From contig CM044959.1 of NCBI GenBank assembly GCA_024516035.1, positions 27,926,605 to 27,990,604 of the forward strand: a DNA stretch of 64,000 nt. Reading direction: 5' to 3'. The first letter of the stretch is position 1, and every line of letters starts with the position of its first letter. This document shows positions 33,005 through 42,948 of this stretch, piece after piece. A program made the position numbers and the translations under genes. The notes beneath the pieces are model-generated. The model was not told the DNA's origin. It saw only the letters and a list, made by a program, of their open reading frames with translations, and did no database searches. This stretch comes from Bactericera cockerelli. Lineage: Eukaryota > Arthropoda > Insecta > Hemiptera > Triozidae.

Positions 33005-33313
33005 GGGCCATATTCATAAAAAAGCAAAAGCTTTTTCTTTTGAAAACTCGAAGGAATTGCTCCCGTCGGTATTCACAAAGTTTTGAGAGCTATTGCTTTT
33101 CCTTGAAAGCAAATTTTACGCTTTTCCTTCTTTAGAAAATAAATGGGTATTCATAAAGCGTACTTTTCTAAATGGCTCCTCTAACTTGAACTTGTGAGCA
33201 AAAGGATATTAATGGTTATGAATACGAAAAAGAGCAAATGCTTTTTCTTTTACCTTATCCTTCAGATATTTCTCTATTACTTCTTGGTTTTGCTCACGTT
33301 ATGACTACGGCCC
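33005..33313. mobile_element. MITE, ~310 bp, GGGCCATATTCATAA termini
   Basis: The left end GGGCCATATTCATAA and right end TTATGACTACGGCCC are inverted repeats. The interior is AT-rich with inverted AAAGCAAAAGC / GCTTTTTCTTTT segments and no coding frame. Confidence 0.65.
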
Positions 33314-33319
33314 GCTGTT

Positions 33320-33672
33320 TTCTTTGGATTATAATGTATATATCTCCCTTGTCTTTACTCCATATTAGCTTATGATGCTATTGGTGTCGGTATTGTTCAA
33401 CCCCATGGTTGAGGTTGGAGCAGGTTTTTTACGGCTGGTAGGTCTTCCTAACGCCAACGATTCTATTTGATTTTAATGTCCTGATTAGCACAGGGGTGTT
33501 ACCCTACATGCGCTGGGAATCGTACCAGAACTCCCACATTAACCGGAAATGCCAGCCTCACGTTTTGAAGGTAACAGAATTTTCTTCGAAAAGTCTTCCC
33601 CAACCGAGAATCGAACTCGGGATATCTGGACTACGGGCAGTAGTCACAATGGTTACGCCACGAAGGCTGGAT
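33320..33672 (-). repeat. tRNA-type SINE, CCAGCCTCCGTGGCGTAAC family (longer copy)
   Basis: Shares CTCCATATTAGCTTATG, CCAACGATTCTATTTG and AATCGAACTCGGGATATCTG in order with 56750-57066 and 22168-22308. The plus-strand frame across it is repeat translation. Confidence 0.75.
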
Positions 33673-33912
33673 TGAATCTTTTGATATTGTATCTTTTTTT
33701 TTTTTTTTTTTTCTTCAAAATCGAGTTAGTAATATTTCTACGCCAGCCTGACTAATCAGCTTATTTAGCATCAAGTAGGATAGGACCTTTTTATTTACCC
33801 ATTAGAGACCCAAAAAAAATAGTATCTAAAGGAAGATATTAATTTGTATCAAGAGATGAAATATGTTGATACCTGTTTTTGAACAGATTTAAGAAAATAT
33901 CTATATTTTCTA

Positions 33913-34050
33913 CTAGTGGGTTACACCCGCCGCTCGCCAATACATCCAAACACACACACACATATACACACCCACACACATGTGTGTGGGTGTGATGTGT
34001 GTGGTGTGTGTGTTTGATTGGTTGGCGAAGCGGCGGGTGTAACCCGCTAG
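33913..34050. mobile_element. Two Helitron 3' ends joined as a palindrome, 138 bp
   Basis: The right end GGCGGGTGTAACCCGCTAG/T and the left end (its reverse complement, ACTAGTGGGTTACACCCGCC) face outward in opposite directions. A CA/TG repeat that is itself palindromic joins them. Both termini are CTAG with T following. No Helitron 5' end is present. Confidence 0.8.
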
Positions 34051-34177
34051 TATACATATATTTTTCATATTCAGTAGTTTTTAGGCTGTATAACTTCTAA
34101 GGCCAATTGCATTATTGCTGATGGACAAACTTAGTAAGGAACAACCCAATTTATAATTTATTTATTTTTTGTAGACA

Positions 34178-37100
34178 ATGAAGAATGCATATGAAATGGA
34201 GGCCAACGTAGTTCGATCTTCTACTCATAATAGAGTGCCTGAAGCTCTTCCAGAGGAAGAATTCATTGGTAAGTTGACTGAAAAAAGAAGGGGGAAAAGA
34301 GCTTAAGAGCTGAAAAAAGACAAAAAGACGAATGCTAATTTACAGGTGCGCCCTCAGTTATACAAGAGCAGTTTCTCTATTTCATCGGAGTCTATCGATT
34401 CTAAAGAGCGCGCGATTAGCTCAGTGGTTAAGCACTCGCTTGCCATGCGGAAGGTAATGTGTTTGATCCTGCGTACTGACAAAAAATTGTATATTTAATT
34501 TAGTTACAGTTATTTGTAAGGGATACCTTCCGGTGCGCTCGTGTTGACCGAGCACCTAAATGGGAAGTATTGTGTCACTTCTCGCCCTTCAGAAGGGAGG
34601 TATACTACGGGATGTACAAGCTACAACACAGACCACAAAAGTCTACAGTAGCTCCTGTTTCATGGCTGCGAAACACTCATCTAAAAAAAAAAAAAATTAA
34701 AAAGTCTCAGCTCGCTTAAAGGTGGTAATAAAGTCACGCGCCGCAACAACTTTTCAATTAGACAATGTGCAATTGTGTAATAGGAAAGTGTAAACTATCA
34801 TTTCTTCACCTACCAGGCTGAAATTTTACATGCGAGCCCCCCTTATGGTCTCGAGTTCTAGAATGTCTCGACGTATAATAAGCTTTAAAACTTTAAAGGT
34901 ATGTGTTTGAGCTAGTAGTTATGAGGCAATTAATTCCTTTTCAATAAATAATAATAACAATAATGTTATTACATTTATTATTTACTTATACTGGTATAAT
35001 TTTTACTACTTGTTTGAAGATGATTGTGTCTCAGTCATTGGCAGTGAATGTGGTGGAAATCTCGGAAACACCATGGACAGGGCCATAAATTCCAACAACC
35101 TTCAAATTAAAACATGTCTCAAGGATATCAATACTGAACTTTTGAAAAAGGTAAGCAAAGTATTATTTTCTTCTTTTTTTTTACATTATACCCACTACTC
35201 TGTGGGAGTAGTTGCTTGTAAGTGTAATCACCAATGACCACACTTGATGTTTCCTGAAATACTCAGTAAATAATAATGGACACTTATTTTCACTGCCCGA
35301 GTAGACTTTTTTGTTGTAAGATCCCTCCATCCACCCCTGTTGGCGATTGAAAGGGGGCACCTGCTGGCATAGCCGTAGACTAATGCCAGTGTAATCCCAT
35401 GCTAGGTCTAACCTCATGTAGATGCAAAGTCACGTGATCAATTTCCACCAATAACAGAGATCTAAAGTGATCAAGTGGCCTTTGACCTAGCAGGTCATAT
35501 CGACGCAGCCATAAGGTATTCCCTTTAATCCAATAGTATTTTTGGTGCTATTATTATATGGTCAAAGTATGAAACATTATACGAAGCAAAATTCATGCTT
35601 CATCATTTCAACGCATCTCCACGCTATACTTGATTACCAGACTTGCATCTTAGCTTCCAACAAGAAAAAAGCTAACAAAGCCTATTAGTACACGGACGGT
35701 GGATGGTGTTCCAACAGATTAAGTAGGCAGTCTAGGTACTATTTATATTAATTTCTTTTCTTCTTCTCGTCACAGGAAAAGTTCCGTGATCAGTTCACCA
35801 AGTCAATTGTAAACAAAAAAGAAGAACTTCGGGAATCAAACCAGAGAACCTCTGAGTTGAGATTCAAGAATGAAGAGATCAGTATGATGATTCAAGCAGA
35901 GGATAAGGATGCAAGTGTCTTCCATACCAAGTTAGTTCATTCTACACCTATGGTGATTTGTTACTTCTGAAGTTTTGGAACTGACGATGACGTCTTGATA
36001 GTTGGTTTTATACCTTAACAACACCCGAACATAGATTGCCTCTAAATTACTTAGCAGCATGCCACTAGTAATTTTTTTGTTTATAATTGTTATTTTGTTG
36101 TTACCTAAGATGAAATTGCTTTGAATATTTGCATCAACTTTATATTGATTTGCATTAGAATCTTGTGGCCTTCTAATAATTTATTCAGGATCCGCATTCC
36201 GGAGCAAAACTTTTGTTCTATCAAAATAATTAAGACGTTGTTCAATTTGAATTTTGATATAAAAAATCTCAACTCGTTCCAATTTGAAACTAGAAGACAG
36301 TTAAATAGACTTGCTCTCTAGTGCAGACTGGTACATATGAGATGTAACCATGAATGAAACGTGTTCTAATGGACGTGTTTTCTTTGATTTTTTTTTGTCA
36401 CAGCTTAAAGGAAGAAATGAACACTCTTCAATTTTTTGAAACACAAGTATCAAGTGCCCAGAAACAGGTACAGAAATTAAAGCGGGAGGCGAACAGGAAC
36501 AAACTGAAGCACGCTGAGAACAGAAGACTTCTGAATGATGGAATGGAGGCATTGAAAAGAACCAAGTCAGAGGTAGACCAGGATTGGAAACTCTAAGGCG
36601 AGAATGTGAGTAAAAGATGCGGGTTGGTTATAATTAACTATTGTGAGCATCACACAGGAACACACATATTACCTAAATATAATATGTATTTCATACCATG
36701 TGTAAATTGAAATCGGGCAAAAAAAAATTATTATTTTTTACAAAAACGAACACAATATTTCGTTCAATCATCATTTTGTACTTCTAGGAGTGAAAAATCT
36801 CGTTATGTTACCGTTTAAGAGATACATAATTATGTGTATTTGATATTGTTTCAAATTTCCTATTATATTTGACTATAAATATCAGTAGTCACCGTAGCCG
36901 AGTGGGTTGCGCGTAGCTTGCACGCACGATGACCTGAGTTCGAATCCCAGCGGAGTCGGAAATTTTTGTTTCTGTCTCTTGATGTTACGGGGTCCACTAC
37001 TACCTCGTGAGGAAAATGATGGCTGCTTTAATGTGACCTGTAGCGCAATAATAGGCAAAAATAATATTCGGATATTCAAAGAAATAGAAAAAGTCCAACT

Positions 37101-40100
37101 AACACACGCACGCGCAGGTGAGCATTATTTGATTTATTCATTTTCGTCATTGTCACTGAATTTCGAAAAGTGTGACCTATTGCAATACTTTCTAAGTCCC
37201 GAATTATGAAACAGGATTAGATTAACTAATTCTACACTGTCCCTTAACACACCCTCTTGTGGAATTCAATCAATCACAGCATATTTATTTCAGCTGTTAA
37301 GTTAAGGCTTAGAGCGAATTTAATAGACAAATTCTATATCACAAGTCATTGCTAAGCGTTGGTTTTCCTATCTTACACAGTACGCAATCCGTAACTTAGG
37401 GCACAGAGGTATTACAAAAAAGTCTATTAATTCCGCCCTTAAATTACCAAAGCCTAGATATTTAATCCTGTTTCATAATACGGCCCTAGATCTTTCAGGT
37501 CAGTGGTTCTAAACACTATGTCTCCTTCGACTGAACCCTTCACCCTTTCGATTCTTCACAAGAATCGAAATTAAGCTGATGACGTCTCCCTTAAAATGAA
37601 GCCTCATCCGTTTTATTACAGGTCTCACTCTTCAGGACAAGGCAAAAGCGTTAGGAGAGCCGGAAGTGGTCTCTGCCTCACTCCTACACAAGAGGGAACA
37701 ACTGTCAACTATACAATCTCAAATAGAGGGATGTGCTCTTACAAAGGTTGATTTGGGGATCAACTCGGTCAATGTGAAAAGCGTCGAGGAGAAATCCAAG
37801 CGGAATTGCAAGCATCATCCGGCAGCTGCGGAAACTTAAGGAGACTCACGAAACCAACATGCGGGTTCACGCACATGCTGTCGAAATCAAGAGAGTGGAC
37901 TTTGAAAACGGAAAAAGACAGATGGAAAGCAAGGAAAAGATGGTGACGATGGAGAGGGAGTACTTGGAAGGGATGAAGAGAAGTCTGGCCGTGCATGAAA
38001 TGGAGGAAGTAGCCATGGGAAGGAACTTGGATCAAGCTTCTGAGCGGTGTAAGTATACGTTAAGATAGATCTTCAGACGCTACTTCCCTTAGCTTGACAA
38101 CGCGGCGGGTATTTTACCCTTTATTCGTAAAGAAATCTTACTAACGTGTTGCCCAGATTTACACCCGTATTTATGAACAGCAAATTTTGTCTTAGCACTG
38201 TCTCAAGCAAGGTATTGGCCATTAATATTAAAGGAAATCATGCTTCAGACCATGCTCAAACGGCGTTTTCTGTTCATAAATACGACTGTAAGTCTCGCTA
38301 ACATAAAGAACACTCCACCTGAGTGGTAACAGGAACAGTTAGCATTACTTTAGAACTTTAGGCCATCAACTAACTCCTGGTTTCATTTTTTTTTTTTTGC
38401 ACAATATTTTCCTGTTCCTACGTGTATTTCTTCATTATAAAGTAGCGCCTTGAACGCAATCAGCATTCACTCTCTCCACTTCGTAGAAGTAGGTATTTGA
38501 TTTTGAAAAGCATAAACCAAATCTGGGTATATACTAAGTTTTTCGATAGTAAAGCATCATGAAGGTTTGAACGGCCAAAAACGTCATTTTTGGTGGATTT
38601 TGGCGTTTCCGAGTAAACCGTTAAACATATCCATTTCTGCAATAAAAATTGCAATTTTTGAAATTCATGTTGCACTTTTCGCTGGCTGAAAGTACATGAA
38701 ATGCATGGGAACTATGTTTTCCGTAACCTTACACTCTGCCGGTCTGTCTCTTTCTTTGTATAGGCGTTCTTCACACCTCGGCCGAGGTGTTTGATTGAAA
38801 AACTCAGTTTGGCACAAGTACGCCTAGAATCTTCATGGACAAATTATGTCTCATAGCTGTTGTTTACGCTATACATTTTTCTTCACAGATGATCAATTAA
38901 AAGAAAAAATTCTTGAATTCAACCTCAAGGAACAACAACTTGACCAAGAATACAAAGCTAAAGAAGATCAGCTCGACCTAACTAACAAAGAGTTGATCAA
39001 CCGACAGTATTTGGTTCAGGAAAAGCAATCAGAATGGAATCAAGCTGAGGCGAAGATAGAATCCCTTAATACTATAATCCTTGAGAGAGAAGTAAAGAAG
39101 GGAGACTTGGAACGTGGTATAGCTGAGCAGGAGAGAGAAGGACAGAAGCAACTGGAGGAGACACTGAGGCAGATGGAGGAGGGATGTGAGAGGAACTTGC
39201 TAGTGCTGGAGGAAGAGTGGAAGGGCACGGAATGTGAAATGGAGATGAGAATCGGGACTGTGGAGGAGAAAACCAAGAAGGTAATTTTCCTTTTTATTAC
39301 CAAGCCAAAAATGAGCTACTAATATTTATGGACAGAAGCACTAGGTATGTTTAAATAAATAATCAGTGCTTTAAGCTTGCAGACTTTAATGGAGTAAATC
39401 CTCGGTCGGCAATTAGCGGACCGCGGTCCGAATCCAGACCGTGAAACTCTTTTGCCCGGCCGCGAAAAAAATTCGAGACCCGAAAAAAATCATTTCTTTC
39501 TTTAAAAAAATTCGGACCTATCATTAAATCACGTGGTTTTGGCATTTTCCTGGGGGGAGGGGGATTGATGGTTTTTATTAATCCGGACCACGGAAATTTT
39601 TCTCATGTTAATCTGGACCCGAACAGGATTTAATTGCCGACCTGGAGTAGATCATTGCTATTGTTTGAATATGATCTATTTCATTATTTATCTGCACTTC
39701 TTCTCATATCCACAGGATGAAGAAGATCAGGAAGTCTTCATCTTGAATCACGCTAGCACGCTGGAGTGGCTTACAGAACAGAATTCGAAAATATCAGAAC
39801 AAATTTCGACTGTTCAAAAGCAAATGGCCGACTTGGTTCTCCAGGAAGAAGAGTTAGGCAGAAAACTGGCAGAGACGCAAGAGATGGGAGTTCAGAAGAT
39901 TGAATCGCTCAAGACAATCATAGAAGAGAAGCGTAGAGAGTTAGAGAGAGTGACACAGGAGAGGGCTCAGGAAATTGAGGTCTGGAAAGCAAAGAAACAC
40001 GAGGCAGAAGCAATGAATAATAAAGCTCATGTAAGGTAAGTCTTACTCAGGGCCAATCTCGAGACTTACCCTTATCCAAACTTAACAGTTGCGTTGTTCT

Positions 40101-42948
40101 GAATATGATAGTCATATCTTTTGGATATAATTATGTACAGGGTGTCCCATTATAAGCGAGACATTCAAATTTCTCGTTTATAATGACACCCTGTATAGAG
40201 ACCGGAGTAAACAAGTACAAAATTGACTGAAAGTAGAAAATACTCGATAATGGAATGGCTTTTTCTGGTATATTTACAATAGAATCAGATATTCGCTTTT
40301 TTTTCATTTGCAAGTGCCGAATATACTAAATTTTGAGATCATAGTTAATTTAAGAATTTTGAACTTGTAATAAAGTAATAAGGAATCATCCATTATTTGC
40401 ATTTGTTTAGAGAGGAAGCAGCGTTCAAACAAAAAGAAGAATGTGAATTAAACCTGCAGCAACTAACCAATCGTATTGAGGAGCTCAAAGTTCGCAATGC
40501 CAAACAAGATGAAGAGATTGTACATCTACGTAAACAGGCCGATGAAAAAGCAATTGATGTACAAAATGTTCCTGAAATGGAATCGATCAAACAGATAAGT
40601 CTCCAGGTATGAAAAATATGACGAGTATTTTTTTGTTTTTTACATTTAGAAAGTAAAAAATATGTTAACAAATAATAATAATAAAATAGACTTCTCTTGC
40701 AATATGAAAAAACTTGAGTACAATTCTTAAATAAAAGTAATCTATTTTTTCTGTAAAAATGACAAAATTAATCTAGCTCATCTAGCACGACAGAACTGAA
40801 TAACAAATATCAATCCTGCAAGACCGGGAAATTATCTTTTCATTCAAATGTTGCCTGAATTTAGTTTTATTTTTCCAATTTTCTTCTTAGGTACAAGAAA
40901 AATGTGCAGAATTAATGACACTTGCTGACACAGTGATGGCAGACAACCAGCATGTAGTGGAAGAGGTACAACAGAACAAAGCTGCTATTGCAGAACAAGA
41001 GAGTGAAAAACAAAAAACCCAAGCTGTATTGGGAAGATTAGATAGCATAATGGAAAAGATGATAATTACTCATACGTCAGAAGTAGAAGAAAGGATTCTC
41101 AATCAGAAAAATAAACGTACCGTAAGTTTGGAACATTCTGGTTTCTGTAGGAGATAAAACAAGACCAACTTCTTTTGATCTGTTGAGTTTTTCAAGTAGT
41201 CACCGTGGCCAAATGGGTTAGCGCACTAGGCTTGCACGCACGGTGACCTGGGTTCGATTCCTAGCGGCGCAGAAATTTTCTGATCTGTACTTGGATGTCC
41301 GGGGTCCAGATCTCGTGCGAAAAATGAGTAGTTACTTGTATGAGGAATGATCAGAGGTGGCATTACCAGAGTATAAAGAATAATATAAACTAATCTGGAA
41401 AAGTAAAGGAGGCTCTTAGTATTGCTGCGCTACTCACAAAAAATTGTGAGGAGGCCTTGTGTTTCACCACAAAGAAATCATACTTTACAATTGAGTTTTT
41501 GAACCAATAATTTACTGTCCGCCACTGATGACGGTAAAAATCGAAGATTTTACCAATCAATTAGATTAATGAAATGTTTTATGTTCATTTTAAACAATTT
41601 GTAGATCTTAAGAAGAGAGCGCCGAAATTACAGGATACGCCAAGAGGTAGGTCCTTATGTTCAACTTTAAACCCCCTCACTCCGCCCCTGATTATGACAG
41701 AAAAGTCAAGTAAATGTCAATTTTAAGATTTTCATTTGTTTATTCATATTAATGAATAAAAATTATACCATTCTATTTGAAATTCTAGAGAAATGGCCAT
41801 TTTTTTGAGAAAAAAAAATACCACTTCCGGAGGTCGAACCTGCATTTAGAGGTCACCAGCAGATCGGCCATGGGCCCTTTCCTATCCTTAGAAAGAAACA
41901 GAGTTGAAAAATTCCCATGCGTTCAAAAGTTAGGACTTCTGGGACATACATACTGTATAATTGTATTGTATCGTATATGTTTGTACCTGCAATGAACATT
42001 AAAAATGACAAGTATAAATGAACACAGTCTGATCAAGGGTGGTTTGTCTAGCTATGGACAACTAATAATCTTAGTCCTTTTTCGTGTCATAATTCTCACA
42101 GCTTATAGAAGATGAAAAGGAGGCTGAACATTTGAAACACAAAATTCAGTATCAGAAGCTTATGTCAGAAAATGAATTGGCAAAGAAGGCGATCTATGAT
42201 GCCACTGATGAATTGTTAGCCATCAAAGCAGAGCATGCAACCCGACTACAAACATTTCAATCCCTTGTTAACAAAAAGGTAAGTTTCTTAATTTATACAT
42301 TTCAGTCCCTTGTTAACAAAAAGGTAAGTTTCTGAATTTATATCAAGTCTAAAGATAACATAAATATATTTTAGTGCCAGGACGATTAGCTATTAACTAG
42401 TTGAATCTTGAGTTTTATAGCAGAAAGAGATAAAATTAATTTTAACATTTACATTACCTGCAATGAACACTAGTTGAAATCGAATAAATGACCAACTTTG
42501 AACTAACTGTAGGGTTGGGTAGAAGAGATTACCATAGGCAATAATCCCGCACTTAATTAAGACAAATGTGTGTTTATATATTTTTATTTTTTTCTTATTC
42601 TTTGTATTGTTTGCATTTTTGTTTGTTTGTGTCATAATTTGTACATACATGTCTATATTAATGAAATTTTTAATAATAATAACTTGACTTATGTCCTGTG
42701 ATCCCGAGGGGATGGATATAGGGCCTCAGATTTTTTTAGAAATATGAAACTGTCAAACTGGAGTTCCAAAAAATACGATAAACATTGCTTAAATGAAAGA
42801 ACCTGTCAGTCTTATTCGTACAGTATATGTATAAATTTTCTATTTTTTTGATTAATAGGAAAAACTGGATGCTGAATACAAGAAGTACCGCGAGAATGAT
42901 TCTAAGCTGCAAAAATTCATTACCAATATAGCCGAGTCAACAAAATGA
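34178..42948 (+). CDS. Long coiled-coil protein, family not recognised
   Basis: I do not recognise an orthologue. Coding exons: 34178-34268, 35020-35150, 35776-35930, 36404-36605, 37622-38048, 38889-39280, 39716-40035, 40411-40606, 40891-41121, 41605-41646, 42102-42278, 42859-42948 (TGA). Borders are GT-AG and phases join if two single-base errors are allowed. About 818 residues. A short N-terminal segment of ~75 residues precedes nearly continuous Glu/Lys/Gln-rich heptad-like helix to the C-terminus, with no visible globular domain. Breaks: a missing T near 36588 (GATTGG where GATTTGG restores L-E-T-L-R-R), and one extra base between 37778 and 37803. The other exons are intact and codon-like, so I favour sequence error over pseudogene. 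It could be a cytoskeletal, centrosomal, sperm-tail or kinetochore protein; nothing here decides. Confidence 0.8.
34402..34696 (+). repeat. tRNA-type SINE, GCGCGATTAGCTCAG family (full length)
   Basis: Head with A box (TAGCTCAGTGGTTAAGC) and a degenerate B box (TGTTTGATCCTGCG), body with GGAAGTATTGTGTCACTTCT, and a 3' A-run at 34683-34696. Lies in intron 1 of the coiled-coil gene. Confidence 0.85.
36886..37070 (+). repeat. tRNA-type SINE, GTAGTCACCGTGGCC family
   Basis: AGTAGTCACCGTAGCCGAGT head, B box GTTCGAATCCC, then CCTCGTGAGGAAAATGATGG. The body ends early compared with 30350-30655. Confidence 0.8.
37196..37492. mobile_element. MITE (outer), carrying a nested MITE
   Basis: The left end CCCGAATTATGAAACAGGATTA and right end TAATCCTGTTTCATAATACGG form a ~22-bp inverted repeat. 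Inside is a complete element of another family (37308-37441). Without it the outer element is about 160 bp. Confidence 0.75.
37308..37441 (+). mobile_element. MITE (inner), AGGGCGAAATT family
   Basis: Same length and internal blocks (AGACAAATTCTATATC, CAGTACGCAATC, TCTATTAATTCCGCCCTTA) as the element at 12019-12154. Confidence 0.75.
38163..38290. mobile_element. MITE, ~128 bp, CGTATTTATGAACAG termini
   Basis: The left CCGTATTTATGAACAGCAAA and right TTTTCTGTTCATAAATACGA are ~18-bp inverted repeats. The short interior is non-coding. It lies in an intron of the coiled-coil gene. Confidence 0.75.
39396..39647. mobile_element. hAT-like MITE, ~250 bp
   Basis: The left GGTCGGCAATTA and right TAATTGCCGACC are a perfect 12-bp inverted repeat. 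A subterminal perfect palindrome CGGACCGCGGTCCG follows the left end. The GGTCGGCAA-type terminus resembles hAT elements, but I could not define the 8-bp target duplication. Confidence 0.6.
40136..40195. mobile_element. 60-bp palindromic mini-element, CAGGGTGTC termini
   Basis: Arms of ~25 nt (TACAGGGTGTCCCATTATAA; right side ending GACACCCTGTA) differ by a 2-nt bulge and one mismatch around a 10-nt loop. It is flanked by TA. The same CACCCTGTATA terminus occurs alone near 43861, 49871 and 53169, so this looks like the internally collapsed form of a larger family. Confidence 0.75.
41195..41485 (+). repeat. tRNA-type SINE, GTAGTCACCGTGGCC family (full length)
   Basis: Head AGTAGTCACCGTGGCCAAAT, B box GGGTTCGATTCC, GTCCGGGGTCCAGATCTCGT, and the 3' phrase GAGGCCTTGTGTTTCACCAC. 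Lies in the intron before the 42-nt exon. Confidence 0.85.
42253..42342 (+). repeat. 45-bp tandem duplication across a donor splice site
   Basis: Units 42253-42297 and 42298-42342 include the last 18 coding bases of an exon, its GTAAGT donor and 18 bp of intron. In copy 2 an A-to-G change gives CATTTCAG, so copy 2 carries acceptor, 18 coding bases (42306-42323) and donor. Confidence 0.92.

Noticed and set aside
33839..34057. 72-codon minus-strand frame with His-Thr repeats
   Set aside because: Translation of the CA/TG tract inside the palindromic Helitron ends.
39040..39303. Minus-strand frame rich in Ser/Ile
   Set aside because: Antisense shadow of a coiled-coil exon; the plus strand has the heptad pattern and matching splice phases.
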